Positions 46,290 to 53,305 of a DNA stretch of 64,000 bases are shown here, piece by piece. The notes under the pieces were generated by a model. The model was not told the origin of the DNA, did not search any database, and saw only the letters and a program-made list of their open reading frames with translations. This DNA is from Acidobacteriota bacterium (GTDB lineage Bacteria > Acidobacteriota > Terriglobia > Terriglobales > Acidobacteriaceae): positions 124,001 through 188,000 of the forward strand of contig JAFDVR010000009.1 of the NCBI GenBank assembly GCA_018268855.1, given 5' to 3'. Each line of letters opens with the position of its first letter. Positions within the stretch are counted from its first letter, which is position 1. Made by a program: the position numbers and the translations under genes.

Positions 46290-47055
46290 TGGCAAAACGG
46301 TCATTGTGACTGGCGGCTCGCGCGGCATTGGTCTTGCATGCGTTCAGCGTTTCGCGGCGCTCGGTGCAAATGTTTTGAATGTAGATGTTTTGCCAATGGA
46401 GAAAACGGACCTGCAAACGCACGATGCGAAGATCGTCTGGTGCGAATCTGATCTTGGCGACCCGTCATCTGCGAGTCGCATTGTGAAAGACTGCATCAGC
46501 CGTCTCGGCCCTCCCGATGTGCTGGTAAATAATGCCGCCTATGTCGCTCACAAAGGTGGCAAAGTGGGCGAGACCTCTCTCACGGAATGGCAACGGCAGC
46601 TGGATATAACGCTTACAGGAACATTTTTGCTTACCGCTCGCGTGCTGGAATCTATGTCTGAAAAACGCCATGGATCTGTCGTTAATATCGCATCGATCGG
46701 TGGCATCCTGCCGTTCGCATCAGCCGCGGCCTATTCCATAGCAAAGGCCGGCATCCTGCAGATGACGCGGTCCATTGCCATCGACTATGGGCGCCAGGGA
46801 ATTCGTTGCAATGCGGTGGCGCCGGGGCCCATCGATACGCCGACATTTTCTTCCATCAGGAATGATGCATACGAGCTGCAAGACCGCGAAAGCCGGACAG
46901 CCATTGGCCGGATTGGCCGTCCTGAAGAAGTGGCCAATGCAGTCGCATTTCTGGTCAGCGAGCAGGCATCTTTCATTACGGGCGCAACTCTGGTTGTGGA
47001 TGGTGGCTGGAGCGCATCGCAATGGAGTCCTTATCTTGGTCCACGGGAAGTTTGA
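46279..47055 (+). CDS. Short-chain dehydrogenase/reductase
   Basis: This 258-aa NAD(P)-dependent oxidoreductase has the cofactor motif VTGGSRGIGLA near residues 10-20, DVLVNNAAYVAH, the active Ser in NIASIGG, YSIAKAG (Tyr and Lys) and NAVAPGPIDTP. The Asp at the end of strand 2 (NVDVLP) favours NAD. The substrate is not predictable. The start overlaps the preceding gene by 11 bases, and RraA-like aldolase follows. Confidence 0.93.
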   Translation: MRFDGKTVIVTGGSRGIGLACVQRFAALGANVLNVDVLPMEKTDLQTHDAKIVWCESDLGDPSSASRIVKDCISRLGPPDVLVNNAAYVAHKGGKVGETSLTEWQRQLDITLTGTFLLTARVLESMSEKRHGSVVNIASIGGILPFASAAAYSIAKAGILQMTRSIAIDYGRQGIRCNAVAPGPIDTPTFSSIRNDAYELQDRESRTAIGRIGRPEEVANAVAFLVSEQASFITGATLVVDGGWSASQWSPYLGPREV

Positions 47056-47088
47056 AAATTGCGATTTTGAGAGTAATCGAGGGACAGC

Positions 47089-47805
47089 GTGAATACACAA
47101 TTTGTGGAGCGAAACGGACATCATCGTCAAACCGGTAAAGCTGCAACCAGCGAAGACACCGCCATGTTTCGAGAAATTGAAGAGACGCTTTACACCGCGG
47201 TGCTTTCGGATGCTCTCGATGAAATCGGTCATCACAATTGCGCTATGCGTGAACGGATGCGTCCTATTAACTTGAATACTCGTTTTGCCGGATGGGCGCG
47301 CACAATTCAATTTCAGGACATGCACTACATCTCTGACGATCCATATCATCTCGAAATTGAAGCGATGGACAGCATTCTTCCTGGGGAAGTAGTTGTGGTA
47401 TCCACGTATGAGTCGGTCCGGAACGCGCCCTGGGGGGAGCTTCTTTCTACGGCAGCGATTGCTCGTGGATCGCGTGGTGCGGTGGTAGATGGTTTAATTC
47501 GCGATGTTCGTACTATCCAGAATCTTGGCTTTCAGATATTTGCATCGGGCATCAAGCCGGTCGATTCACGCGGACGAGGTCAGGTCATCGATTACAACGT
47601 TCCCGTGGAGTGTGCTGGTGTCCTGGTAAAACCAGGAGACCTCGTTGTCGCCGACTACGACGGTGTAGTAGTAGTCCCGTTAGAAGTTGTCGGGTCCGTT
47701 CTTCAAAAAGCCCGTGCCAAAGTCTCCATGGAAAATAAGAGTCGTGCAGAACTAAAGAACGGCGCTTATCTCGCAGACGTATATGCAAAATATGGTGTTT
47801 TGTAG
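47089..47805 (+). CDS. RraA-like / 4-hydroxy-4-methyl-2-oxoglutarate aldolase family protein
   Basis: This 238-aa protein of the RraA fold begins at a GTG (GAGGGA upstream). LSDALDEIGHHN and GAVVDGLIRDVRTIQNLGF are family blocks; the latter holds the Arg-Asp used by the class II pyruvate aldolases (HMG/CHA aldolase), whereas the RNase-E inhibitor RraA is shorter. It likely cleaves a hydroxy-oxo acid into pyruvate plus a smaller piece. It is the last gene of the DMFase-SDR-aldolase operon. Confidence 0.85.
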   Translation: MNTQFVERNGHHRQTGKAATSEDTAMFREIEETLYTAVLSDALDEIGHHNCAMRERMRPINLNTRFAGWARTIQFQDMHYISDDPYHLEIEAMDSILPGEVVVVSTYESVRNAPWGELLSTAAIARGSRGAVVDGLIRDVRTIQNLGFQIFASGIKPVDSRGRGQVIDYNVPVECAGVLVKPGDLVVADYDGVVVVPLEVVGSVLQKARAKVSMENKSRAELKNGAYLADVYAKYGVL

Positions 47806-47846
47806 CGACATGAGATTGCTACAAGCTTAGTAGCCAACCGCACCGC

Positions 47847-48596
47847 TTAAAATTGTGCGCTGATACAGGCAGATGCTGCCTTCGCAGTCTCCACAACCTT
47901 CTTCAATGCGTCCATGCTGAGTTGCGATGTCGTTCCTGTGAAGCTGATAGCTGCTACCGGCTCTCCATGTTCAAAAATCGGAACAGCGATGCAACGTACA
48001 CCAAGCTCCTCTTCCTCATTGTCGATTGCGTAGCCGTTCTTTCGGACTTTTCCTAGTTCTGCCAGAAACCCATCAGCCGTGGAAATGGTGTTCTTGGTAA
48101 ACCGGGAAAACTGATGCTTTGCCAGTATCGATTTAATGGTTTCTTCAGGCTGATAGGCAAGCAATGCTTTTCCAAGGCCGGTGCAATGCAATTCGGAACA
48201 TTTTCCAAGGTAAGTATCGAATTTGATGATGCCTCTTCCATCTACCTTTTGGATAAAAATGACCTGGCCTTTTTCCAAAATACCCACATGCGAGGTAAGG
48301 CCGGTTTGCTGCACTGCCCAATGCATGTGGGACAGCGCAACTTCAGAGAGCGGAGTGGTGCGCAGGGCCTTGATCCCAAGACCATACATCTTCGCGCTAA
48401 GCTGGAAGCGGCGACCTGCCGTCGTCTCTTTGATATAGCCCAGCCGGCCCAACGTGGAAATCAGCACGTGAGTGGAACTCTTCGGCAATTCCAGTTTGCG
48501 GCTTAATTCTGAGATGTTCCATCCGCGTCGTGAGGTATTGAGAAACTCAAGAATGGCAAAGGCGCGCTCCACTGAGTTCGCGTCAGATAGACTCAT
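47847..48596 (-). CDS. IclR family transcriptional regulator
   Basis: This 249-aa regulator has an N-terminal winged helix (VERAFAILEFLN, ISELSRKLELPKSSTHVLISTLGRLGY) and a C-terminal GAF-like effector domain (VGILEKGQVIFIQKV, KCSELHCTGLGKALLAYQ, IDNEEEELGVRCIAVPIFE). Related proteins control catabolism of aromatic acids, sugars and glyoxylate-type compounds, as repressors or activators. It is the only regulator within the island. Operator E lies about 70 bases upstream of its own start, so it is probably self-regulated and the best candidate to bind operators A-G. A GGGGAGGTG ribosome site precedes the ATG. Confidence 0.93.
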   Translation of the reverse strand: MSLSDANSVERAFAILEFLNTSRRGWNISELSRKLELPKSSTHVLISTLGRLGYIKETTAGRRFQLSAKMYGLGIKALRTTPLSEVALSHMHWAVQQTGLTSHVGILEKGQVIFIQKVDGRGIIKFDTYLGKCSELHCTGLGKALLAYQPEETIKSILAKHQFSRFTKNTISTADGFLAELGKVRKNGYAIDNEEEELGVRCIAVPIFEHGEPVAAISFTGTTSQLSMDALKKVVETAKAASACISAQF

Positions 48597-48665
48597 GCTT
48601 CACCTCCCCATGTGCTAGAAGTATGAGACATGCCTCGAACGCCAGTCTGCCGGAGCGGGTCTTCC

Positions 48666-48681
48666 GTCCAGAATACTGAAC
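48666..48681 (-). promoter_or_regulatory. Operator E in front of the IclR gene, with promoter
   Basis: GTCCAGAATACTGAAC (the reverse complement starts GTTCAG). On the minus strand CATACT (48625-48620) begins 40 bases after it and is a likely -10 box of the regulator gene. An overlapping second dyad CTGAACGAAACGTTTAG is at 48676-48692. Confidence 0.55.
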
Positions 48682-48702
48682 GAAACGTTTAGAAACGCTG
48701 CC

Positions 48703-49098
48703 TCAGGACTTTTGAGCTACATAGGCAATGCAGTCTATCTCTACACGCATTACCTTGGCTACCATCCCGGTCTGCACGGTGGTGCGGGCGGGTGCAGTGA
48801 GAGGGAAGTACTGCTGATAGATCTCGTTCATGCCTGCAAAGTCAGCGGGATCTGTGAGAAAAACGGAACATTTCACAACATCTTCCATCGTCGCTCCGCA
48901 ACCGTGCAGGATATGACGGATGCATTCCAGCGTGAGACGTGTTTCATGCTGAATATCGCCGAAGGAGAACTGATCTGTTGCAAGATCGATCGGGCCCTGT
49001 CCTGAGATGAAAAGAAAATCACCTGCGCGGACTGCGTGCGAAAAGGGACCTCGCGGTTGTGGGGCCCCCGGTACACGTAGAAATTCTGGATTGCTCAT
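48703..49098 (-). CDS. RidA/YjgF/YER057c family protein
   Basis: This 131-aa protein of the imine/enamine deaminase family has GPFSHAVRAGDFLFISGQGPID, DVVKCSVFLTDPADFAGMNEIY, FPLTAPARTTVQTG with the conserved Arg, and MRVEIDCIAYV. RidA enzymes remove reactive enamine or imine intermediates made by deaminases. The start is four bases after the stop of the pair-2 member b gene, so both come from the promoter at operator G. This fits a nitrogen-bearing substrate. Confidence 0.92.
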   Translation of the reverse strand: MSNPEFLRVPGAPQPRGPFSHAVRAGDFLFISGQGPIDLATDQFSFGDIQHETRLTLECIRHILHGCGATMEDVVKCSVFLTDPADFAGMNEIYQQYFPLTAPARTTVQTGMVAKVMRVEIDCIAYVAQKS

Positions 49099-49102
49099 TT
49101 CT

Positions 49103-50272
49103 CTACCTATTCAGGCTACGGAGATATTTACCAAGTTTCTCAAACAACTCTGGGCGGTCCCACATGAACTTCTGCGGAAATTGACCGGTGATCTGGTACG
49201 GCGCGGGTTCCGGTGGCATCTGCTGCGCCATCTGTTCCTTGGTTACCTTGAATTCGCCAATCCGGTACCCATACATATCCAGGTGCTTTACGCCTAGCCT
49301 CAGGGCCTCCTGGCAGATAGCGATGATCTCTTCGGCAGTCGGATGCACCGCCGGTCCTGGCAATCGTTCCTCACGCTGATTGGCCGTCCAGAAAGTAAAG
49401 ATGATCGGCTTGCCGGGAACGACTTTACGAATGATTTTTATTGCCTCACCGTTCTTCTTTGCTACCTCTGCAGGCGAGTTAGGATCAGAGGTCCATGTGG
49501 ACACGGTATAGCCGCCCACCGCATCGAAATGCTTCATGGTGCGGCCGAGGTCCCATCCTAGCAGCGCAGGTCTCTTTGGATTGACAAGGCTGTTAATGCT
49601 GTCTTCCACATAAAGAACGTGGGCGGGATTAGGGTCAATATCGCGGATGAATCGTACCGTATCGATGGCCCAATCTTCCCACCATTGGTTGCGTGCCTTT
49701 ACCCACTCATTCCATCTCGCATCGTTGGGTGTGCGTGGCAGCGGCGCTCCAAACGCCTTCTCCTCCCACGCTCCATACGAAATTGCGGCACTGCCACCGA
49801 AGGTGTCGTCAAAAGCATAGCCGCGAAAACCGGGGACATCGCGATAGGTATGTGCAACGTCCTGCAGATATCGTTTCCACTCCGTATTGCGCCACTCCGG
49901 ATTGAAGACATCGAAGCTGTCGAGGACTTTGCCTTCTGCTGTGATCTGCATGAACTTTGGATCGCGGTGCATGGAGTTCGCCACCGGCTGCCAGACAATC
50001 AGATAAATGCCTAAACCCGCTTTATGGGCTTTATCCATTGCCTCCAGGGTGTCGTGTTTGCGAGTGACAATTCCAGTGAGATCCACTCCCCAGCACATCA
50101 GCACATCGGTAAAACCCAGCTTCCTCATCTCGGTAAAGTCATGCGACCAATCGGTTTTGGGGGCGGAATTGAGCCAGTACCATGCACTGATCCGAACTTT
50201 TGGGTTTTGCGACTGCATCGGTACGGTCACAAACAGAACAAGTAGGAACATTATCAGCAGCTTTTTGGACAT
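49103..50272 (-). CDS. Exported TIM-barrel-like protein, paralogue pair 2 member b
   Basis: This 389-aa protein has a signal peptide (SKKLLIMFLLVLFVTVPMQSQ). It parallels the product of 37205-38386 throughout: PKVRISAWYWLNSAPKTDW, FDVFNPEWR, GYAFDDTFGG, HFDAVGGYT, HLDMYGYRIGE and the PPEPAPYQITGQFPQKFMWDRPE end. The paired Asp in AFDDTF may be catalytic. Function is unknown; the twin copies and operator sites suggest that both act on one polymer or its parts. It is co-transcribed with ridA. Confidence 0.75.
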   Translation of the reverse strand: MSKKLLIMFLLVLFVTVPMQSQNPKVRISAWYWLNSAPKTDWSHDFTEMRKLGFTDVLMCWGVDLTGIVTRKHDTLEAMDKAHKAGLGIYLIVWQPVANSMHRDPKFMQITAEGKVLDSFDVFNPEWRNTEWKRYLQDVAHTYRDVPGFRGYAFDDTFGGSAAISYGAWEEKAFGAPLPRTPNDARWNEWVKARNQWWEDWAIDTVRFIRDIDPNPAHVLYVEDSINSLVNPKRPALLGWDLGRTMKHFDAVGGYTVSTWTSDPNSPAEVAKKNGEAIKIIRKVVPGKPIIFTFWTANQREERLPGPAVHPTAEEIIAICQEALRLGVKHLDMYGYRIGEFKVTKEQMAQQMPPEPAPYQITGQFPQKFMWDRPELFEKLGKYLRSLNR

Positions 50273-50359
50273 ATTAATTCCCTTGAGATGATTTCAGTGC
50301 TGCAATCTCGCAATAGTGTCTTGGATCAAAGAACAAATAACTATCAACCGATGTAGCAC

Positions 50360-50375
50360 GTTCAGCCGGCCGGAC
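50360..50375 (-). promoter_or_regulatory. Operator G of the island regulon, with promoter
   Basis: GTTCAGCCGGCCGGAC is a consensus match apart from one base. On the minus strand GACACT (50320-50315) begins 39 bases after it; TATTGC five bases further on is an alternative -10 box. It serves the pair-2 member b and ridA genes. Confidence 0.45.
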
Positions 50376-50550
50376 AAATTCTATGCGTGATGGCGTGAGT
50401 AGAAAGGGACAGAGTGGAGTCGCCAAATCGATTTCTGCCGTTCCAAATGGGGCTAAAACGAGGTGATGCCTGTGGTGTATGCGGAATCGCAATAATATTC
50501 TCCGCACGGCCTTACCGAACTCAGATTGAAGACGCGTATAACCCAAACGC

Positions 50551-50579
50551 ACAAAAACCCCACGATGTGGGGTTTTTGT
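50551..50579 (-). terminator. Terminator of the tRNA-fMet transcript
   Basis: Arms ACAAAAACCCCAC and its near-perfect complement give a stem followed by a U-run on the minus strand. It sits 20 bases after the CCA end of the tRNA fragment, as expected for the original tRNA gene. Confidence 0.8.
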
Positions 50580-50598
50580 GGGGTCATAAACCTCTAAA

Positions 50599-50643
<45 letters not shown>

Positions 50644-50880
50644 TGGCCGCGCACTCGCGTATCTAACTGATTTCTTTGGTACGGATAGCCACGCGGAAGT
50701 ACGGAAAAGTACCCTCCAGACAGCTTGGTGGGAGCTTATTGGGAGCGCGTTTCGGAGGTTGGGTTTTCCACCCAAAGGTCGCTGGATTTCGAGTCAATGG
50801 CCAAGTCTTCTCTTGTTTCGATTGCTGCGATTGATTGCGATTGTTTCGGATACATGGGACAATAGATTTGAGGTGATGTG
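50644..50880. other. Left-end non-coding stretch of the element
   Basis: These 237 bases separate the attachment site from the toxin-antitoxin pair. I see a TTGGG/CCCAA dyad near 50760-50776 and repeated CGATTG/GATTG units at 50815-50842, a layout that could be integrase arm sites or a promoter. No convincing gene is present. Confidence 0.4.
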
Positions 50881-51330
50881 ATGTCCCAGACACTTCTTAT
50901 GCCGACCCTGCCCACAGAAACGGATGCCACGCTTGCGCGGGAGACCAGCCGCTTGCTGGCCCCTCGTATACGCTCCAAAGCCCCTCTCCGCGTCCGCGTC
51001 GTGGACGCAGCCAAAGAGGAGACCTTGCAGCTTCCCGCACCCGCCGTCCAAATGTTGGTTCGCATTCTGGAAGAGATGGCGAGGGGAAATGCCGTGACCC
51101 TGATTCCGGTTCACGCAGAGCTGACGACACAAGAAGCAGCGGATATGCTGAACGTCTCTCGGCCCTACCTAATTCAACTGCTGGACGAGGGAAAGATAGA
51201 GTACCGGAAGGTTGGGACGCACCGGCGCGTTCGCTTCGATGCTTTGATGGCCTACAAGCGTCAGGCCGATGCCGAGCGTCGGGCTGCTCTTGCCGAACTG
51301 GCAGCGTATGACCAGGAGATTGGGATCTAA
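50881..51330 (+). CDS. Excisionase-type HTH antitoxin
   Basis: This is a 149-aa DNA-binding protein. The C-terminal half has the MerR/excisionase-like helix-turn-helix LTTQEAADMLNVSRPYLIQLLDEGKIEYRKVGTHRRVRF. The N-terminal half (LPAPAVQMLVRILEEMARG) is typical of antitoxins paired with PIN toxins. It starts at the ATG at 50881 with GAGGTG five bases upstream and ends two bases before the PIN gene. It should neutralise that toxin and repress the shared promoter. Confidence 0.85.
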   Translation: MSQTLLMPTLPTETDATLARETSRLLAPRIRSKAPLRVRVVDAAKEETLQLPAPAVQMLVRILEEMARGNAVTLIPVHAELTTQEAADMLNVSRPYLIQLLDEGKIEYRKVGTHRRVRFDALMAYKRQADAERRAALAELAAYDQEIGI

Positions 51331-51332
51331 TC

Positions 51333-51905
51333 GTGGCAGCGTTCATTGTCTTCTATGACGCGAATGTGCTCTATCCAGCGGAGCTACGCAACTTCCTTAT
51401 GCACCTTGCTATGACGGGAATGTTTCGTGCCAAATGGTCCGCAGATGTTCACGAAGAATGGATCAGCAGTCTTTTGAAACGCCGTCCTGACCTCACACGC
51501 GAGAGATTGGAACGCACCCGGCGGCTTATGGATCAAGCCGCTCCCGATGTGCTTGTTACGGGATATGAACATCTCATCCCTGGCCTCGTTCTCCCTGATG
51601 AAAAAGACCGGCATGTGCTGGCAGCAGCAATCCGTTGCGGAGCCAGCGTCATCGTTACTTTCAATCTGGCAGATTTTCCGCGTGAATCGCTGCGAGAGTT
51701 CGGAATCGAGGCGCAACATCCTGACGAGTTCATCTTCAATTTGTTCGACCTTGCTCCCGGCCTTGTCATCGAAGCCGCAGAGAACCACCGGAGCAGCCTG
51801 AAGAACCCACCCAAAAACGTCGATGAATACCTGGCTATGTTGGAAGCTCAAAGGCTGGCACAGACGACCTCTGCCCTCCGTGAATATATGCACGGCTTGA
51901 ATTGA
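51333..51905 (+). CDS. PIN-domain toxin
   Basis: This 190-aa predicted ribonuclease has the PIN acidic residues in IVFYDANVLYP near residue 9, in DEKDRHVLAAAIRCGA and in FNLADFP. Starts at GTG. It forms a type II toxin-antitoxin operon with the preceding gene and may stabilise the element. The C-terminal third (about 125-190) is an extra helical extension beyond the minimal PIN fold. Confidence 0.87.
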   Translation: MAAFIVFYDANVLYPAELRNFLMHLAMTGMFRAKWSADVHEEWISSLLKRRPDLTRERLERTRRLMDQAAPDVLVTGYEHLIPGLVLPDEKDRHVLAAAIRCGASVIVTFNLADFPRESLREFGIEAQHPDEFIFNLFDLAPGLVIEAAENHRSSLKNPPKNVDEYLAMLEAQRLAQTTSALREYMHGLN

Positions 51906-51938
51906 AGTTGTGTTCTTCCAGACTTCCCGCGACAATCG

Positions 51939-52208
51939 CTAATCAGGAATCAAAAAGTATTGCGGGGGCTTGTCATATATTTGAGCAAGCTGGATAAGTT
52001 CAAACACTTCGACGCTGCGCTCACCCGTCTCGCATTTCGAGAGGAAGGAGTGCGGCCTGCCCATGCGGGCAGCTACTTCCCGCTGTGTCAGCCCTGCTTG
52101 CTCACGGGCCGAAATCAGTTTTTCAATAAACCTGTCATAGAGAGCCTTGTGTTGCGCCGTCCTGCCTTTGCGGGATACGCGGGTCTCAGGCTTTTTCTGT
52201 TTCTTCAC
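51939..52208 (-). CDS. XRE family helix-turn-helix regulator
   Basis: This small 89-aa regulator has the HTH LISAREQAGLTQREVAARMGRPHSFLSKCETGERSVEVFEL and a basic N-terminal tail (MKKQKKPETRVSRKGR). It is transcribed against the toxin-antitoxin pair and the transfer genes, and is a plausible controller of element functions. There is no sensory domain. Confidence 0.88.
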   Translation of the reverse strand: MKKQKKPETRVSRKGRTAQHKALYDRFIEKLISAREQAGLTQREVAARMGRPHSFLSKCETGERSVEVFELIQLAQIYDKPPQYFLIPD

Positions 52209-52289
52209 CTTTCAAGTGTGGGAAACGCTTGACGAATCCCCTAATAGGGGACAGGCTGGATTGCATCGAATTCCTTCAGGAGATCGAGT

Positions 52290-52505
52290 GTGACGAGAGA
52301 TCATTTGGAATGTCCCGAGGTGGCTGGAAAGACGATCAAGTCGCTGAAGCTATATGAGGACGATGCAGACGGATGTGAAACCCTGATTGAGTTCACGGAT
52401 GGCACGTCGTTCTCCAGTTCCGTGTGCCATCAGCCGACCTTCAAAGGAACACTGTTTGAGAGTGGTGCTGGAACGCCGAAAGTCATTCGCAATTACGAGC
52501 TGTAG
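52290..52505 (+). CDS. Unknown small protein
   Basis: This is a 71-aa protein starting at GTG, MTRDHLECPEVAGKTIKSLKLY. It looks like a small beta-rich domain (CETLIEFTDGTSFSSSV) with three cysteines. Position before the transfer operon suggests an element gene. No family recognised. A hairpin GTCATGCC-TTAC-GGGCATGAC lies at 52514-52534 behind it. Confidence 0.55.
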   Translation: MTRDHLECPEVAGKTIKSLKLYEDDADGCETLIEFTDGTSFSSSVCHQPTFKGTLFESGAGTPKVIRNYEL

Positions 52506-52621
52506 CTGGCGTCGTCATGCCTTACGGGCATGACGAACGCTCGAAATGTCATTGGACGTTTGCGCCATCCGAACTTAGCTTTGCGCCTAGCTGACAACAC
52601 CGAGTCAGCGGAGGTGCAAAG

Positions 52622-53032
52622 ATGCTCAGAATCCGCCGCGCAATCCGGTTGGGAAAGACTCTCAATCGGTCGTCCAATCTTCCCGCCAAATGGCGGACAA
52701 ACCCCTTCTCAAAGCAATCCCTCCGCCATGCCCTGCATGTGATGGGACCGACCCTCGCCGCGCTCCTGTTTGCAGGAGTCGGAAGTGGTGTCGCGCACGC
52801 TCAGGGAACGATGGACTTCTCTGGCGCGACGACGTTGATGTCAACCTTCAAAACGTTCGCCATGTACGCCGGGGCTGTCATCTGCCTCGGCGGTCTCATC
52901 TTCGCTGGCATTCGCATGATGTCAGGAAGATTTCAGGACGCCATACCTGGTCTCTTCGGTGCGTTGTTCGGTGCTGGAGTCCTGGGATGGGGCGCGGGCT
53001 GGATCGGTTCTTTGACCGGCCAGAACATGTGA
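52622..53032 (+). CDS. virB2: Conjugal transfer pilin, VirB2/TrbC family
   Basis: This 136-aa precursor has a long basic leader ending in GVGSGVAHA, a signal cleavage site. The mature pilin has two hydrophobic segments (FAMYAGAVICLGGLIFAGIRM and GLFGALFGAGVLGWGAGWIG) joined by a short polar loop, as in VirB2 pilins. A GGAGG site seven bases upstream supports the 52622 start. It is the first gene of the type IV secretion operon. Confidence 0.85.
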   Translation: MLRIRRAIRLGKTLNRSSNLPAKWRTNPFSKQSLRHALHVMGPTLAALLFAGVGSGVAHAQGTMDFSGATTLMSTFKTFAMYAGAVICLGGLIFAGIRMMSGRFQDAIPGLFGALFGAGVLGWGAGWIGSLTGQNM

Positions 53033-53041
53033 GGTGCGCCC

Positions 53042-53305
53042 ATGACCAAGCGGGGAGAACCGTTACCGATCAATCAGGCGCTCAACCGGCCTCGGGCCAA
53101 ACTTGGCCTCGACCTCAGCGCATGGATGGCGATTGTCTTCGTCTGCGTAACGGTTTTCCTCGTTGGGTTTCGCCTGTTGGCGATGATGGCCTTCCCCACG
53201 CTTGCCGTGGGCGCGTGGCTCATCGTTCGTAAACACCCAAAGATGTTTCAGCTATGGGGCTTGAGCCTCAGCCAGAAGTCCTATTATGACCCGCGCAAAT
53301 ACTGA
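53042..53305 (+). CDS. virB3: Type IV secretion protein, VirB3/TrbD family
   Basis: This 87-aa inner-membrane protein follows the pilin after nine bases and overlaps virB4 by 20 bases. It has a short N-terminal polar region, two close hydrophobic segments (AWMAIVFVCVTVFLVGF, LLAMMAFPTLAVGAWLIV) and a polar tail, as expected for VirB3. Confidence 0.82.
   Translation: MTKRGEPLPINQALNRPRAKLGLDLSAWMAIVFVCVTVFLVGFRLLAMMAFPTLAVGAWLIVRKHPKMFQLWGLSLSQKSYYDPRKY

Larger units (their letters stand above)
50273..50598. other. Intergenic region between the pair-2 gene and the tRNA fragment
   Basis: These 326 bases hold operator G with its promoter, then a perfect hairpin terminator of the interrupted tRNA-fMet transcription unit. 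No gene is seen. Host DNA ends here. Confidence 0.6.
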
